Source: Deltaproteobacteria bacterium (GTDB lineage Bacteria; UBA10199; SPLOWO2-01-44-7). Taken from it: a stretch of 23,492 nucleotides of DNA. Every line of letters starts with the position of its first letter. Positions within the stretch are counted from its first letter, which is position 1. The translations under genes were made by a program, and so were the position numbers. Under the pieces are notes generated by a model, which saw nothing but the letters and a program-made list of their open reading frames with translations, did no database searches and was not told the DNA's origin. The stretch spans positions 1-23,492 of the forward strand of contig JAUYJH010000029.1 of NCBI GenBank assembly GCA_030688705.1, read 5' to 3'. Positions 1 through 7,046 of this stretch are shown here, in pieces.

Positions 1-99
1 TATTTATGACTTTCTGGGGGGGTATCGCCTCCGCTTTGATATGACTTACGAAAAAAGAAATATCAACGAATACCAAGCCACCTACAATTTATCCGCGGG
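1..99 (+). repeat. 99-bp exact duplicate of 14830-14928 (inverted orientation)
   Basis: Base n here pairs with base 14929-n on the other strand, with no mismatch from 1 to 99. Differences start at base 100 (four mismatches in the last 13 bases, through the stop codon). Both copies encode the end of a beta-barrel gene in the same frame. Confidence 0.95.
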
Positions 100-112
100 A
101 TATCTCTTCTAG
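1..112 (+). CDS. Partial outer-membrane beta-barrel protein (C-terminal tail only)
   Basis: The reading frame opens at base 2 and runs 36 codons to a TAG stop at 110-112. It encodes the last beta-strands of an outer-membrane protein and ends in Gly-Tyr-Leu-Phe, the aromatic C-terminal signature recognised by the BAM machinery. The peptide is the same as the C-terminus of the TPR/beta-barrel protein at 14817-15956, and bases 1-99 are identical to that gene. This is therefore the end of a paralogue whose body lies outside the window. The sequence after the stop is unrelated to the sequence after the other copy, so this is a second locus and not a re-read of the same one, unless the join at the window edge is an assembly artefact. 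The function is inferred only from the paralogue. Confidence 0.75.
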   Translation, partial: IYDFLGGYRLRFDMTYEKRNINEYQATYNLSAGYLF

Positions 113-270
113 ATGAAACATCAAAAATAAAAGATCAAAAACACAGAGATCAAAACTTAAAATTCTAAATCCCAATATCTAAATCCTAAACAAATACTAA
201 ATTACAATTTCCAAACCGCAAACAGCCGGTTTGTTTTATTGTAGTTTGGAAAATTAGAAATTTACAATCA
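113..270. repeat. AT-rich dispersed-repeat tract with imperfect hairpins, upstream of RAYT remnant
   Basis: No gene is visible here. The left part repeats ATCAAAA-type units (AGATCAAAA occurs twice). The middle has variants of AAATTCTAAAT / TCTAAATCC / ACTAAATTAC. The right part has inverted arms: ATTTCCAAAC (about 206-220) faces GTTTGGAAAA further right, and a 6-bp perfect inverted repeat AAACCG/CGGTTT lies inside. Such tracts are common between genes in repeat-rich metagenomic genomes. This one abuts the point where the transposase gene loses its 5' end. Confidence 0.6.
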
Positions 271-274
271 CACT

Positions 275-775
275 TTGTTGAATACACATGCCCATTTGCT
301 TCTATCCACTCATCACGATCATTTTATTGACGAAGTAATGCATAACTTCTGCACTAATTATTCGAGGAATTTTAACAAATATCACGGCCGAACCGGGCAT
401 CTTTGGAGAAATCGATACTGGTGCCGCCCTATTGTCAATGAGTTGCACGCATTACTAACTCTTCGCTACCAACATAGAAATCCGGATAAAGCAGGAATGG
501 TTTTGGAGGCAGGCCAGTGGAAATGGTGTGGATATCGTTTTTATATGGAAGAAATTGAAAACCTATTATTGACTTTGCATCCTTCCTATCTGGGGCTTTC
601 AGAAAACCCTGAAATAAGACAGACACTCTACAAAAAATTTGTCCAACACCCTTTAACGGCTGAAGAATGTGATCTTTTCGAAAAAAGAAGGATTGTTCAA
701 TCGCAGCGATTTCAGGAGGCCGTCAGAAATTGCGCTATGCACAGTCTCCTTCACGAGGTGCCAGGCTCCTCATGA
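275..775 (+). pseudogene. 5'-truncated REP-associated tyrosine transposase (RAYT, Y1 HUH family)
   Basis: The frame opens with TTG at 275 and begins immediately at the HUH motif (His5-Ala-His7, followed by LLL; the usual family form is NHVHLL). It continues with GRTGHLWRNRY (38-48), the signature block GRTGHLFQGRY of RAYT proteins, and RYQHRNPDKAGMV (64-76), equivalent to RYIHLNPVRAGLV. That last block carries the probable catalytic Tyr65. Family members have about 55-60 residues before the HUH motif, including the first beta-strands. These are absent and no upstream frame encodes them. The DNA just before is an AT-rich repeat tract. Divergence in the Tyr block (Q and R in place of I and L) also suggests decay. 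RAYTs are single-strand transposases linked to REP palindromes, and a nested palindrome sits at its 3' end. It is probably inactive. Confidence 0.85.
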
Positions 776-796
776 GGAGTCAGGCTCCTCGTGAAG
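749..796. repeat. Nested REP-like palindrome spanning two stop codons
   Basis: The outer arms are perfect 10-mers: CTTCACGAGG at 749-758 and CCTCGTGAAG at 787-796. Inside sits a perfect 14-bp palindrome, CTCCTCATGAGGAG (766-779). The RAYT frame stops inside it (773-775) and the convergent citrate synthase gene stops inside it (780-782). It resembles the REP hairpins mobilised by RAYT proteins, and could also act as a bidirectional terminator stem, although no T-run follows. Confidence 0.8.
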
Positions 797-1925
797 CGAT
801 GGGGACGTAGTCTCTCGGTTCGGGGCCGGTGTAGAAACTTTCCGGCCTTAAAATCCGGTTGCCGATCCGCTGTTCCATCACATGCGCGCACCAGCCCGAC
901 ATGCGGGCCACAACAAAGAGAGGGGTGTCGACTTCGATGGGGAATCCCAAAAGATAATAGAGGGCGGCGGCGGGGAAATCGACGTTCGGGAACAATTTTT
1001 TCTCATCCATCATGGTTTTTTCAACGACGTCCGAAATTTCATTCCACTTTGTATTGTTCAATTTTTTGCCCATCTTCCAGCTTAGTTCTTTGAGAATGGG
1101 GGCTCTTGAATCTTTCTTTTTATAAACACGGTGACCAAAGCCCATGATCTTAGCCTTTTGCGCCAGTTTTTCTTTGATATAACTTTGTGCCCGAGAGGCT
1201 TCGCCGATATCGATCAGCATATGCATGGCGTGTTCGTTGGCGCCGCCGTGCAGAGGGCCTTTCAATGTGGCCACCGCACCGGTGATGCAACCGTGCATGT
1301 CGGCCAAAGTCGAGGCCGCAACACGCGCCGCAAAAGTGGAGGCATTGAGACCGTGCTCGGCGTAGCAGATCAGAGAAGTATCGAGAGCTTTTGAAAAATC
1401 AGGGTCGGGTTCTTTGCCATCAACCATGTAGAGAAAATTGGCGGCGTGCCCCAGCTTGCTATTCGGAGCCACCGATTTTTCCCCTTTTAATGTGCGGATT
1501 CTTGCGGCGAGAAGTGTCGGCATTTTCGCGATGAGCCGAATCGATTTTGCAATTTCGGCTTCTCTTGAGTTGTCTTCGCATTGCGGATCGAAGTGGGCCA
1601 TCAACGAAACGCCACTCCGTAGAATATCCATGTAATGGGCGTTCTCGGGCATCGTGCAAAGGGTATCGAGAATTTTTTTATCGACGTTTCGTTCCGCAAT
1701 TAATTTCCTTTTAAAATCGGCCAATTTTTCGGCTGTCGGCAACGCGGCATACAATAAAAGATACGAGACCTCTTCAAAATTCGATTGTTCACAAAGCTGG
1801 CTCACCTTGTAACCGTAATAAATCAGCTCGTCGCCTTGTGGGTCGACTTTGGAGATGGCCGAGAGAGAGGCGATCACCCCTTCCAAACCGGGTGAATAGC
1901 CTTCAGGGAGTGTTATGTCTGTCAT
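780..1925 (-). CDS. prpC: Citrate/2-methylcitrate synthase
   Basis: A 381-residue citrate synthase of the short type II-like (prokaryotic dimer) size. The catalytic set is visible: His226 in GPLHGGANEHAM, His265 in MGFGHRVYK and Asp316 in NVDFPAA, with EHGLNAST at 190-197. It condenses oxaloacetate with acetyl-CoA or propionyl-CoA in the cytoplasm. The 2-methylcitrate assignment rests on context: its start overlaps the stop of methylisocitrate lyase by 4 bp (ATGA, 1922-1925), so the two are translationally coupled. Many family members are bifunctional, and it could also serve the TCA cycle. Family proteins usually end near YVPI-x-K/R. Here the final residues SRGA are read from the arm of the palindrome at 749-796, so the repeat appears to have replaced the native C-terminus without disturbing the fold. 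Confidence 0.9.
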   Translation of the reverse strand: MTDITLPEGYSPGLEGVIASLSAISKVDPQGDELIYYGYKVSQLCEQSNFEEVSYLLLYAALPTAEKLADFKRKLIAERNVDKKILDTLCTMPENAHYMDILRSGVSLMAHFDPQCEDNSREAEIAKSIRLIAKMPTLLAARIRTLKGEKSVAPNSKLGHAANFLYMVDGKEPDPDFSKALDTSLICYAEHGLNASTFAARVAASTLADMHGCITGAVATLKGPLHGGANEHAMHMLIDIGEASRAQSYIKEKLAQKAKIMGFGHRVYKKKDSRAPILKELSWKMGKKLNNTKWNEISDVVEKTMMDEKKLFPNVDFPAAALYYLLGFPIEVDTPLFVVARMSGWCAHVMEQRIGNRILRPESFYTGPEPRDYVPIASRGA

Positions 1926-2785
1926 TTGTATCTCACTTTTCTGTCCAGTCGGACGTAAGCATCATAATCCAGAAGTTCGTACAATTCTTTGCGGGTCTGC
2001 ATTTTATCGATACTATTTTTTTGGGTGCCGACCTTTTTAATCTCTTCTAATCCACTCTCGACTGCTTTCATTGCGAGCCGAAGGGTAGTGACCGGGAAAA
2101 GAATCATTGCAAACCCCAACTTGTCAAACTGATCTGCATCAATAAACGGGGTCTTACCAAACTCGGTCATATTGGCAAGGAGAGGTGTTTTGGGGAAGGC
2201 TTTGGCAAATTGTTTGAATTCGGCGATCGATTGCAGGCCTTCTGGAAAAACTCCGTCGGCGCCGGCTTTAACATAGGCCTTGGCCCGCGTGATCGCCGCA
2301 TCTATTCCCTCGACTCCGCGAGCGTCAGTTCGGGCCATGATAAAAAAATCCTTATTTTTTCTGGCACTCACAGCGGCTGTGATTTTTTCACACATACCTT
2401 CTTTGCTAATGAGTTCCTTCCCCTCCAGATGCCCACAGCGCTTTGGCAGAATTTGATCTTCAATGTGCAAGCCGGCAGCACCCGCCTCCTCCAAAATTTG
2501 TACGGTTCGCCAAACATTCACCGCCTCGCCAAAGCCGGTATCGGCATCGACCAAAAGCGGCAACCCGGTGGCCCGCACGATAGCCCTGGCATGAGAGGCC
2601 AGTTCATCCAGCGTGAGGATACCAATATCCGGAAAACCCAAAGAGGCCGATAAAGCACCGCCGGAAAGATAAACAGCCTTAAACCCGGCCTTTTTGGCCG
2701 CCAGCCCCACCAGCGGGTTAAAAACCCCCGGCAACACCAGCGGTTTTTTCTTCAGTAATTCTCGAAATGTTTTGGAATAACTCAT
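1922..2785 (-). CDS. prpB: Methylisocitrate lyase
   Basis: 287 residues, the normal length for PrpB of the isocitrate lyase/PEP mutase superfamily. The active-site loop KRCGH is at 115-119, with Cys117 as the general acid/base. Metal-binding acidic residues lie in VDADTGFGE (79-87) and IEDQ (108-111). The enzyme cleaves 2-methylisocitrate to pyruvate and succinate in the 2-methylcitrate cycle, which consumes propionyl-CoA. The longer RCGHL-E/D-GK form and short length favour methylisocitrate lyase over isocitrate lyase. It starts 11 bp after the ChaN-domain gene and overlaps prpC by 4 bp. No prpD or acnD dehydratase gene is in the window, so those steps must be encoded elsewhere. The Shine-Dalgarno is weak (a GGGC-rich stretch just upstream), which suggests read-through translation from the upstream gene. 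Confidence 0.93.
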   Translation of the reverse strand: MSYSKTFRELLKKKPLVLPGVFNPLVGLAAKKAGFKAVYLSGGALSASLGFPDIGILTLDELASHARAIVRATGLPLLVDADTGFGEAVNVWRTVQILEEAGAAGLHIEDQILPKRCGHLEGKELISKEGMCEKITAAVSARKNKDFFIMARTDARGVEGIDAAITRAKAYVKAGADGVFPEGLQSIAEFKQFAKAFPKTPLLANMTEFGKTPFIDADQFDKLGFAMILFPVTTLRLAMKAVESGLEEIKKVGTQKNSIDKMQTRKELYELLDYDAYVRLDRKVRYK

Positions 2786-2796
2786 GCCCGGCCCTA

Positions 2797-4428
2797 TTAC
2801 ATTCTTTTGGGAATTATTACATCCCTAATTTTGGTCAATACTGTCCAATAAACCTGAAACGGTTTACCGAACCCTTTCCATGGGTCGTAAAAAAGATGCC
2901 GGATTTCGGACTTGGTGACCACCCCCTCTAAAAGGGCGTAGTAGAGCCGGTCTCCCAACATATACCCCAGCGCATGGGTCACCATGAAAAAAAGATCGGG
3001 CTTGTTATGAAAAACATCCATGCTGCTTAACGCCTCTCCATTTTTTTCCATTTTTTTGCACTGTGCCACCAAAAGGGCCGTTTCAAACTCCAGGTGCCGC
3101 TCCGCCTGCGTGCTGATCGACTGAAAATAGCGAATCAGTTTTTGAAAGTCTTTTTCATGAAAACATTTGCGTTTGTGATTGATGATTTTGGAGCCAAAAA
3201 AACCTAAAGCCTCGTGCAACACATTGGCATAAAAGGCATCAAAAGGGTCGCGCGGCTTTTCTTCGCCCGAACAGATATGCTTGATGAAATGGGCCGCCTC
3301 TTCGGCCGCATGATTGAGCGAAATGTTGGAGAGATAGACAAACCGGAGTTTTGGAATGTAATAGCTCTGGCTGGCGATGATTTGCTGTTTGATGATCTTG
3401 ATTTCCTCTTTTGAAAAACGCCTGCTCGACTGGATTCGGTTCAAAAAAGAAAGGTCCCCGCAGGTAAACACCTCCACGTTCTCTTTTTCTTCGCCCACAT
3501 CTATTTTCAGAAAATGGCTGATTCTTTCCACCAGATCCACAAAACTGTGTTTGGCATCGGCATAATCAATTTCGCCTTCCTCATGCTCCAGCCAGTTGAG
3601 GTAAGACCGCTGGCAGACAACCGGCGGCGTATGCATGCGACAAAAACTGTTCTCATTTATTTTGACCGCCTCTGTTTTGTCTTCAAGCCCCCTTTTTGCC
3701 AGATGCCAATAGATCGGCTCGCTGTTTTGATACAAAATCAGCTCTTTCTTTGAGATCTTCCATTTTTTGAGTTCACGATTCACCTCAAGCGGCAAATGGG
3801 AGGGGGCAATGTGCAAATCACCGATAAAAACAAATATTTTTTTGTCCGGATGCGTCTTGGCCAAATGGGCAACCAGTTTGGCGGTAGCACGATCTCTTTC
3901 TTTAAGACTCGCCCCTTTCGGCGCCGCGTCGATCGCAAAAAGGGGGATGTCATGATATTTGGCAAAATCGAAAAGGGGCTTGAAATTTTCCCACAAATCA
4001 AAGACCCAGTGTTTTTTTAAGCCGACTTTTTTCAAAAAACTCTCTTCCGATAATTTGCCTTTTAGAAATTGTTCTAAAATCGCCTGATGGCGTTTGTGCA
4101 AAAGCTCCAGGCCGATAATATAATTTTTTATCCGGGGGGTGATCTCTTTCAAAATTCTCAAAAAAGAACGCTGGGACTGATTGCAGGTATGATAATCCCC
4201 CACATAAATAATGTCGGCGGTTTTGACGGCGGCCAACATTTCACTGATGGTCGACGCGGATTTGTATTTTTTTAAAACACGATTGTATGCGGTCTCGTAA
4301 CGGACAAAGTCGGGCTCGTTGATCAAGATGGATTCCTCAATCAGCCGCTTGTTCTGGCGGTAAAGCTTCTTCTGCAGGGCGAGCAATTCTTCGCGAGGGG
4401 TAATAGGCATGGGCGCGAAATATCGCAT
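2797..4428 (-). CDS. ChaN-domain protein with long C-terminal extension
   Basis: About 543 residues. The first half matches the ChaN/Tiki-like fold (haem-binding uptake or TraB-like superfamily): IIYVGDYHTC with the key His-Thr pair, then GLELLHKRHQ, then a conserved KIFVFIGDLHIAPSHLP segment. Founding ChaN proteins are lipoproteins of about 280 residues implicated in iron/haem handling. This one has no signal peptide or lipobox, so it is predicted to be cytoplasmic. The second half (about 270 residues) is unfamiliar and His-rich, with HAAEEAAHF and HEALGFFGSKIINHKRK. Start choice is uncertain: TTG at 4440, ATG at 4428 (used here) or ATG at 4410, none with a clear Shine-Dalgarno. It lies between the nucleotidyltransferase and prpB in a tight minus-strand run, so it is probably co-transcribed with them. 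Its substrate is unknown. Confidence 0.75.
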   Translation of the reverse strand: MRYFAPMPITPREELLALQKKLYRQNKRLIEESILINEPDFVRYETAYNRVLKKYKSASTISEMLAAVKTADIIYVGDYHTCNQSQRSFLRILKEITPRIKNYIIGLELLHKRHQAILEQFLKGKLSEESFLKKVGLKKHWVFDLWENFKPLFDFAKYHDIPLFAIDAAPKGASLKERDRATAKLVAHLAKTHPDKKIFVFIGDLHIAPSHLPLEVNRELKKWKISKKELILYQNSEPIYWHLAKRGLEDKTEAVKINENSFCRMHTPPVVCQRSYLNWLEHEEGEIDYADAKHSFVDLVERISHFLKIDVGEEKENVEVFTCGDLSFLNRIQSSRRFSKEEIKIIKQQIIASQSYYIPKLRFVYLSNISLNHAAEEAAHFIKHICSGEEKPRDPFDAFYANVLHEALGFFGSKIINHKRKCFHEKDFQKLIRYFQSISTQAERHLEFETALLVAQCKKMEKNGEALSSMDVFHNKPDLFFMVTHALGYMLGDRLYYALLEGVVTKSEIRHLFYDPWKGFGKPFQVYWTVLTKIRDVIIPKRM

Positions 4429-4443
4429 ACCTAACAACAATCA

Positions 4444-5073
4444 TCAAGAAGAGCGCAACCAATCTTTCAATTTTGCGCTGGCCTCGGTTTTAGACAATTT
4501 TTTTCTATAAATCTCTTCGTAGAGGCGTGTCAGTATTTGCAAGGCATCATCCACTTCGCGGTGTTTGGCTTGAAGTTGCAAGCGTTTCGTATCGGCCCTG
4601 CCCAACTCAAGCAATAAAAGTGCCGCCAGCCCATCCACAGATGATTTCCAAAATTTATAGGAACAGAGACGATCGACAATCAAATCTTCGATGGAAATAA
4701 TTTTTAACGGAAGCCCGTCTACATCCAAAAGATCGCTCTGTTCCGAAGGGTTTAATTTTTCTGAAGGAAATTCGATGTATATTTTAAGCATCTCATGGAT
4801 AAAGTCTTTACCGTGACGGACAAACCCCAACTGCTCCATCACATTCCACAGGGGAGCCCCTCCCACCGCCACCATATCGATGTCTTTTGTGGTGTAATCA
4901 CCCTCCGTATAAAATTCGACAGCGGCACCCCCCACTAAAATCGGATCCTCCCCAATTTGCCGCAAAGCCTCGGCAATAAGAGCGGCAATGCGTATGCCCC
5001 GGCGGGCTTTGTTTTTTTCCTTGGCGGCCTCTTTTAGGGCCTTTTGGAAGTTATTTAAATTTTTTAAGGGCAT
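4444..5073 (-). CDS. Nucleotidyltransferase-fold protein, possible toxin partner of PhdYefM
   Basis: About 209 residues from the ATG at 5073. The nucleotidyltransferase core is visible near 44-68: PILVGGAAVEFYTEGDY followed by TKDIDMV, giving the GG motif and the D-x-D metal ligands (Asp64, Asp66). This is the DUF6036/AbiEii-like branch used by many stand-alone or toxin-type nucleotidyltransferases. A frame extension back to 5139 exists, but residues before MPLKNL look unconserved and basic. With the chosen start it overlaps the antitoxin gene by 23 bp, so the two are coupled. A PhdYefM gene is normally paired with a RelE/Doc-type toxin, so a nucleotidyltransferase partner is unusual. Whether it is a toxin, or a housekeeping enzyme behind an orphan antitoxin, cannot be read from sequence. 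Confidence 0.75.
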   Translation of the reverse strand: MPLKNLNNFQKALKEAAKEKNKARRGIRIAALIAEALRQIGEDPILVGGAAVEFYTEGDYTTKDIDMVAVGGAPLWNVMEQLGFVRHGKDFIHEMLKIYIEFPSEKLNPSEQSDLLDVDGLPLKIISIEDLIVDRLCSYKFWKSSVDGLAALLLLELGRADTKRLQLQAKHREVDDALQILTRLYEEIYRKKLSKTEASAKLKDWLRSS

Positions 5074-5392
5074 CTTGTTTGTACGGTTTTTGGCCTTTTC
5101 GTTCCAGCTTGGAAAGATCAAAAAGGCCTTTGACGGCATGGACCACTTTGCGGCGCTGTTTGGATTCTTTTTCCCATTCTTTGAGGCTCATCCGGCGCGG
5201 TTCGTAGAGGGAAGGCGGGTTGGCAAGCCATTCTAAAAAGGTGTCATAAGGAGCCAATATCGCCTTGGGTTTGCCGTTCAAAGTGATGGCCAACAGGCGG
5301 TTTTGTTGAACGACCGTTGCCACCTTTTCAGACAACTTGGCTTTCACTTCGGTTAAGGGTTCAAAATCGATATTCAAAAGACTCGTTTCCAT
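5051..5392 (-). CDS. PhdYefM-family antitoxin/transcriptional repressor
   Basis: 113 residues from the ATG at 5392. The Phd/YefM fold is recognisable: FEPLTEVKAKLSE (10-22), then RLLAITLNGKPKAILAPYD, the typical beta-hairpin and helix of the DNA-binding domain. The family makes dimers that bind operator palindromes and neutralise a toxin through the C-terminal tail. Here the tail after about residue 60 is long, basic and probably disordered (RRMSLKEWEKESKQRRK). A longer reading to 5449 is rejected because it would translate the promoter. Immediately upstream are a consensus promoter and an 18-bp palindrome made of the same half-site seen again further upstream, which fits autoregulation. It is the first gene of the run that ends with prpC. 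Confidence 0.85.
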   Translation of the reverse strand: METSLLNIDFEPLTEVKAKLSEKVATVVQQNRLLAITLNGKPKAILAPYDTFLEWLANPPSLYEPRRMSLKEWEKESKQRRKVVHAVKGLFDLSKLERKGQKPYKQDALKKFK

Positions 5393-5428
5393 AAGACTAT
5401 TATAATAGTCTTTAAAATAGTCTGTCAA
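5393..5428 (-). promoter_or_regulatory. Consensus sigma70-type promoter of the antitoxin gene, apparently leaderless
   Basis: Read on the minus strand: -35 TTGACA at 5428-5423, an 18-bp spacer, and -10 TATAAT at 5404-5399. Both hexamers are perfect. Only six bases separate the -10 box from the ATG at 5392, so transcription should start at or next to the initiation codon and leave no room for a Shine-Dalgarno. This is the clearest promoter in the window. Confidence 0.85.
5394..5411. promoter_or_regulatory. Operator palindrome over the -10 box, with a third half-site
   Basis: AGACTATTATAATAGTCT is a perfect 18-bp palindrome covering the -10 hexamer. The half-site AATAGTCT recurs at 5416-5423, in the same orientation as the copy at 5404-5411 and 12 bp away. 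Binding of the PhdYefM protein here would block RNA polymerase. This is an inference from family behaviour and position. Confidence 0.75.
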
Positions 5429-5445
5429 TATGGGAAAAAATGCGA

Positions 5446-5934
5446 TCAAAACCGCCAGGCGGCTTGGGCCAAAATTTGGAGATCCCAGGTGTCGGTGGAA
5501 CCGCTCAAAAGATGGGTCGAAACATTGGGCCCGATGTAAAAATGGGGGGTAAATTCATAAAGAAACCCCAGCTCCGGCAGCATCAGGTCAAACCAGGCCT
5601 GCCCGCGGGTATTGGCCAACACCCCCATGCCGACCCCCACATAGGGGGAATATCGTGGCCATCGGGACATTTCAAAATGATAGCGGCCAAAACCGATCAC
5701 GTCGTAAGAAAAGGGGGAACGGAGAAAGGCGTCAAAATCGAGCCCAAAGGAAAAACGGTCGTTTAGGTAATATTCAGCGGCGACATCCACATCATAGCGG
5801 ACCGGCTCTCTGACCGCGATACCGTTGCCGAGGTAAAACAAAACTTCACCGTCGCGGGTTTGGGCGAATGCCGGACCATGGACTATGGACCATGGACAAA
5901 GGACCAAAAGCAAGAGAATGAGTTTTTTTTTCAT
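5446..5934 (-). CDS. Small outer-membrane beta-barrel protein
   Basis: 162 residues. A Sec signal peptide (KKK n-region, LILLLLVL core, cleavage after AFA at about 24) precedes alternating amphipathic strands rich in Tyr, Phe and Gly. It ends in Ala-Trp-Arg-Phe, a BAM-type C-terminal Phe. The length fits an 8-strand barrel of the OmpA/OmpW size class. I cannot assign a function. The signal peptide is partly encoded by the dispersed repeat at 5873-5910, which supplies the residues CPWSIVHGP. The gene sits upstream of, and in the same orientation as, the antitoxin promoter, but that promoter lies between the two genes. It is divergent from the alcohol dehydrogenase gene. Confidence 0.8.
   Translation of the reverse strand: MKKKLILLLLVLCPWSIVHGPAFAQTRDGEVLFYLGNGIAVREPVRYDVDVAAEYYLNDRFSFGLDFDAFLRSPFSYDVIGFGRYHFEMSRWPRYSPYVGVGMGVLANTRGQAWFDLMLPELGFLYEFTPHFYIGPNVSTHLLSGSTDTWDLQILAQAAWRF
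5873..5910. repeat. GGACCATGGAC repeat, copy A (inside a signal-peptide coding region)
   Basis: It is built of near-tandem GGACCATGGAC / TATGGACC units, followed by GGACCAAAAG. The same element occurs at 12070-12113 and 15889-15932. On the minus strand it is read in frame as the late hydrophobic and c-region of the signal peptide of the beta-barrel protein. Confidence 0.9.
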
Positions 5935-6017
5935 GGGGCTTATTTTTTCAGCTAAACCTTGGAAAGTGTCAATATAATTGTTTACAAATTCGGCAGACGA
6001 ATATAAATGTCACCGCA

Positions 6018-7046
6018 ATGAAAGCAGTGCGGATTCACAAACATGGCGGCCCGGAGGTTCTTCAGTATGAAGAGATTCCGGAACCTTCTGTCGGCAATCA
6101 AGATGTCTTGGTCCAGATGAAAGCCGCCTCGGTGAACCATCTCGATGTCTGGGTGCGACAGGGAATTCCCGGCTGGAAAGTAAGCCTCCCCCTGATTCCG
6201 GGCTCCGACGGCGCCGGCATCATTGTCGGCAAAGGGGAGGGGGTCAAAGATCTCATCACCGGCGACAAAGTCTTGATCATCCCCAACGTCAGCTGTGGCA
6301 ACTGCGAACAATGCGTAAATGGCGATGACAATCTCTGTTCCGACTACGGCATTGTGGGAGAAACCTGCAACGGCTGCGATGCCGAATTGGTCTCCCTGCC
6401 AAGGCGCAACGTCATTCCCATTCCCAAAAATCTTACTTACGAAGAAGCCGCCGCCATCCCGCTGGTTTTTATGACCGCGTGGCACATGCTAGTGGCCAAG
6501 GCGCAGGTCAAGCCGGAGCAATTTGTGCTGGTCTTGGCGGGGGGTTCCGGTGTCGGCTCGGCCGCCATCCAGATTGCCAAACTCCACGGGGCCAAAGTCA
6601 TCACCACCGCCGGAAGCGACGAGAAGCTGGAAAAGGCCAAGGCGCTGGGGGCCGATTTTTTGATCAACCATCACAAAGAGACCATTTCAGAAAAGGTAAA
6701 ACAGTTTACCGAAAACCGGGGGGCGGATGTGGTGCTGGAGCATGTCGGCAAGGCGACATGGCAGGAAAGTTTAAAAAGTTTGGCCAAATGCGGCAAGATT
6801 GTCACTTGTGGCGCCACCACCGGAGCCGATGTCGGCATCAACTTGAACCACCTTTTTTATAAACACCAGCAGATCATCGGCTCCACCATGGCCACCCGCG
6901 GGGAGCTTTTTGAAATCATGAATTTCGTCCGCCAGAAGAAACTCAAACCGGTCATCGACAAAGAATTTTTCCTCAAAGATGTTGCCGAGGCCCACAAGTA
7001 TATCGAAACAGGCAAGCAGTTCGGGAAGGTGATTTTAACCATATGA
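6018..7046 (+). CDS. Zinc-dependent MDR-family alcohol dehydrogenase/quinone oxidoreductase
   Basis: 342 residues, standard for the medium-chain dehydrogenase/reductase superfamily. The N-terminal GroES-like domain has GSDGAG and the structural zinc motif CGNCEQCVNGDDNLC (Cys at about 94, 97, 100 and 108). The Rossmann domain has the nucleotide-binding loop LAGGSGVGSAAIQIAK near 174-189. Substrate is not predictable; the sequence looks like the NADPH-preferring quinone-reductase/alcohol dehydrogenase group. It overlaps ispG by 4 bp (ATGA), so the two are co-translated. No obvious link to isoprenoid synthesis is known to me. A weak promoter candidate lies just upstream: TTTACA at 5981 and TATAAA at 6002, with a short 15-bp spacer. 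There is no clear Shine-Dalgarno. Confidence 0.88.
   Translation: MKAVRIHKHGGPEVLQYEEIPEPSVGNQDVLVQMKAASVNHLDVWVRQGIPGWKVSLPLIPGSDGAGIIVGKGEGVKDLITGDKVLIIPNVSCGNCEQCVNGDDNLCSDYGIVGETCNGCDAELVSLPRRNVIPIPKNLTYEEAAAIPLVFMTAWHMLVAKAQVKPEQFVLVLAGGSGVGSAAIQIAKLHGAKVITTAGSDEKLEKAKALGADFLINHHKETISEKVKQFTENRGADVVLEHVGKATWQESLKSLAKCGKIVTCGATTGADVGINLNHLFYKHQQIIGSTMATRGELFEIMNFVRQKKLKPVIDKEFFLKDVAEAHKYIETGKQFGKVILTI

Noticed and set aside
780..782. Frameshift or truncation of citrate synthase at its C-terminus.
   Set aside because: All catalytic residues and YVPI are present. Only the last four or so residues are changed by the palindrome, so the gene is treated as intact.
5393..5449. N-terminal extension of the antitoxin frame (19 extra codons).
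   Set aside because: It would translate the -35/-10 promoter and operator, and adds residues outside the family alignment.
5982..6485. 167-codon minus-strand frame opposite the alcohol dehydrogenase.
   Set aside because: A shadow of the real plus-strand gene, Asp/Gly/Ala-rich, with no domain.
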